This document shows, one piece after another, positions 6,390-6,669 of a stretch of DNA of 6,669 bases (positions within the stretch are counted from its first letter, which is position 1; every line of letters starts with the position of its first letter). Under the pieces are notes generated by a model. The model was not told the DNA's origin. It was given only the letters and a program-made list of their open reading frames with translations, and did not search any database. The stretch is from Actinomycetes bacterium (lineage in GTDB: Bacteria > Actinomycetota > Acidimicrobiia > UBA5794). The stretch is from NCBI GenBank assembly GCA_030598305.1, contig JAUVQC010000073.1:1-6669 (forward strand), written 5' to 3'. A program made the position numbers and the translations under genes.

Positions 6390-6416
6390 CAGGTCTCTAT
6401 TGCCCGACGGTTCCTC

Positions 6417-6445
6417 GTGACAGGGACACTCGTCCCTAGGATGAA
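6417..6445 (+). promoter_or_regulatory. Candidate promoter of the rightward membrane-protein gene
   Basis: GTGACA (6417-6422) matches the -35 consensus at five of six positions. It is followed after 17 bases by GATGAA (6440-6445), a weak -10. TAGGAT (6437-6442) is a better -10 shape but has no -35 box at proper spacing. It is the only gap upstream of the rightward gene. Confidence 0.25.
6422..6437. repeat. Inverted repeat in the upp / membrane-protein divergent gap
   Basis: AGGGAC (6422-6427) and GTCCCT (6432-6437) are 6-bp perfect arms around ACTC. Just to the right is the 10-bp palindrome TGAAGCTTCA (6442-6451). Both lie in the 95-base gap between divergent genes, where operators are expected. 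The arms are short and could be chance. There is no T-tract, so it is not a convincing terminator. Confidence 0.35.
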
Positions 6446-6471
6446 GCTTCAACGAGAACTGGGGACCACGG

Positions 6472-6669
6472 TTGTTCGGGGCCATCAAACGCGCGGTAGA
6501 GGCTCTGCCGTTCTGGGTGCATGTTGTGATTGGCTCCATGATTCTGATCGCATTCGTACCGCTCATCAACCCTGCGGAGATTTGGACTTCAGACGAAGGT
6601 GCGGTTCGTGCGCAGGTTGAGTTCATCGCCGCGGACGGTTCTTGGTCGCGTGTCAGACCGTTTGCTGAC
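6472..6669 (+). CDS. N-terminal fragment of a membrane protein, possibly GT-C (PMT/ArnT-like) glycosyltransferase; runs off the right edge
   Basis: An open frame runs to the window end, with 66 codons visible. It starts with a short basic segment (IKRAVE), then one strongly hydrophobic segment FWVHVVIGSMILIAFVPLI (14-32), a likely transmembrane helix with a basic cytoplasmic side. After it comes INPAEIWTSDEGAVRAQVEF. An acidic D-E pair just after the first membrane helix, followed by a helix and a GSW segment, is the layout of GT-C family enzymes (GT39/GT83-like) that transfer sugars from polyprenyl-phosphate donors. The rest is missing, so this is a suggestion only. A stop lies in frame at 6442-6444, and there is no ATG before the membrane segment. 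TTG at 6472 with GGGGA (6461-6465) upstream is the best start, and GTG 6517 or ATG 6538 would cut the helix. Confidence 0.6.
   Translation, partial: MFGAIKRAVEALPFWVHVVIGSMILIAFVPLINPAEIWTSDEGAVRAQVEFIAADGSWSRVRPFAD

Noticed and set aside
5606..6439. Long + strand open frame (277 codons) opposite upp and the alkyltransferase-like gene
   Set aside because: Low-complexity Arg/Ser/Gly-rich translation with no family motifs, lying antisense to two clearly recognised genes. It is a typical GC-rich shadow frame.
6345..6620. + strand ATG-containing open frame across the upp start and the right-hand gene
   Set aside because: It ends at 6620 and has no hydrophobic segment or motif. The overlapping frame from 6472 has a transmembrane helix and stays open to the window end.
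1..6669. CRISPR array, defence island, prophage, transposon or tRNA
   Set aside because: I saw no spaced direct repeats, transposase or integrase motifs, or cloverleaf-like sequence. The window is tightly packed with housekeeping genes.

Overview
This looks like an ordinary chromosomal housekeeping segment from a GC-rich bacterium, most likely an actinobacterium. The evidence is the base composition, Shine-Dalgarno (SD) and start usage, a trimeric-type purine nucleoside phosphorylase, an ETF pair of actinobacterial style and a possible leaderless promoter. The taxonomy is inference only. I see no mobile element, CRISPR array, tRNA, rRNA or phage gene, and no gap of more than 300 bases without a gene.

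Layout. On the + strand at the left edge is the 3' end of ftsY (SRP receptor GTPase). Its stop overlaps the start of cdd (cytidine deaminase) as ATGA. Everything from 701 to 6376 then lies on the - strand. In transcription order from the right it is upp (uracil phosphoribosyltransferase), a small alkyltransferase-like DNA-repair protein, deoA/pdp (pyrimidine nucleoside phosphorylase), punA (purine nucleoside phosphorylase), etfB, etfA and an arginase-fold metalloprotein. Convergent cdd and the arginase-like gene are 25 bases apart. At the right edge a divergent + strand gene begins; it encodes a membrane protein, probably a GT-C type glycosyltransferase, and is cut by the window end.

Function. 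cdd, deoA and upp make a complete pyrimidine route: cytidine to uridine, uridine to uracil plus sugar-1-phosphate, uracil plus PRPP to UMP. punA does the phosphorolysis of purine nucleosides. upp, the alkyltransferase-like gene and deoA are tightly coupled (TGATG overlap, then a 10-base gap), and punA follows after 46 bases that hold an 18-bp perfect palindrome. A 70-base gap with a second palindrome separates punA from etfB and is the best place for a separate promoter. etfB-etfA (1-base gap) form the FAD electron carrier, and the arginase-like gene follows 21 bases later.

Most interesting points. I found no clear undescribed multi-gene system. The arginase-fold protein keeps most metal ligands but has Cys for the first His ligand, Gly at the usual catalytic His and Thr at the guanidinium-binding Glu, so its substrate is probably not simply arginine or agmatine. 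A cysteine-free alkyltransferase-like protein is embedded in a nucleoside-salvage operon. The two palindromes beside punA may be regulatory.
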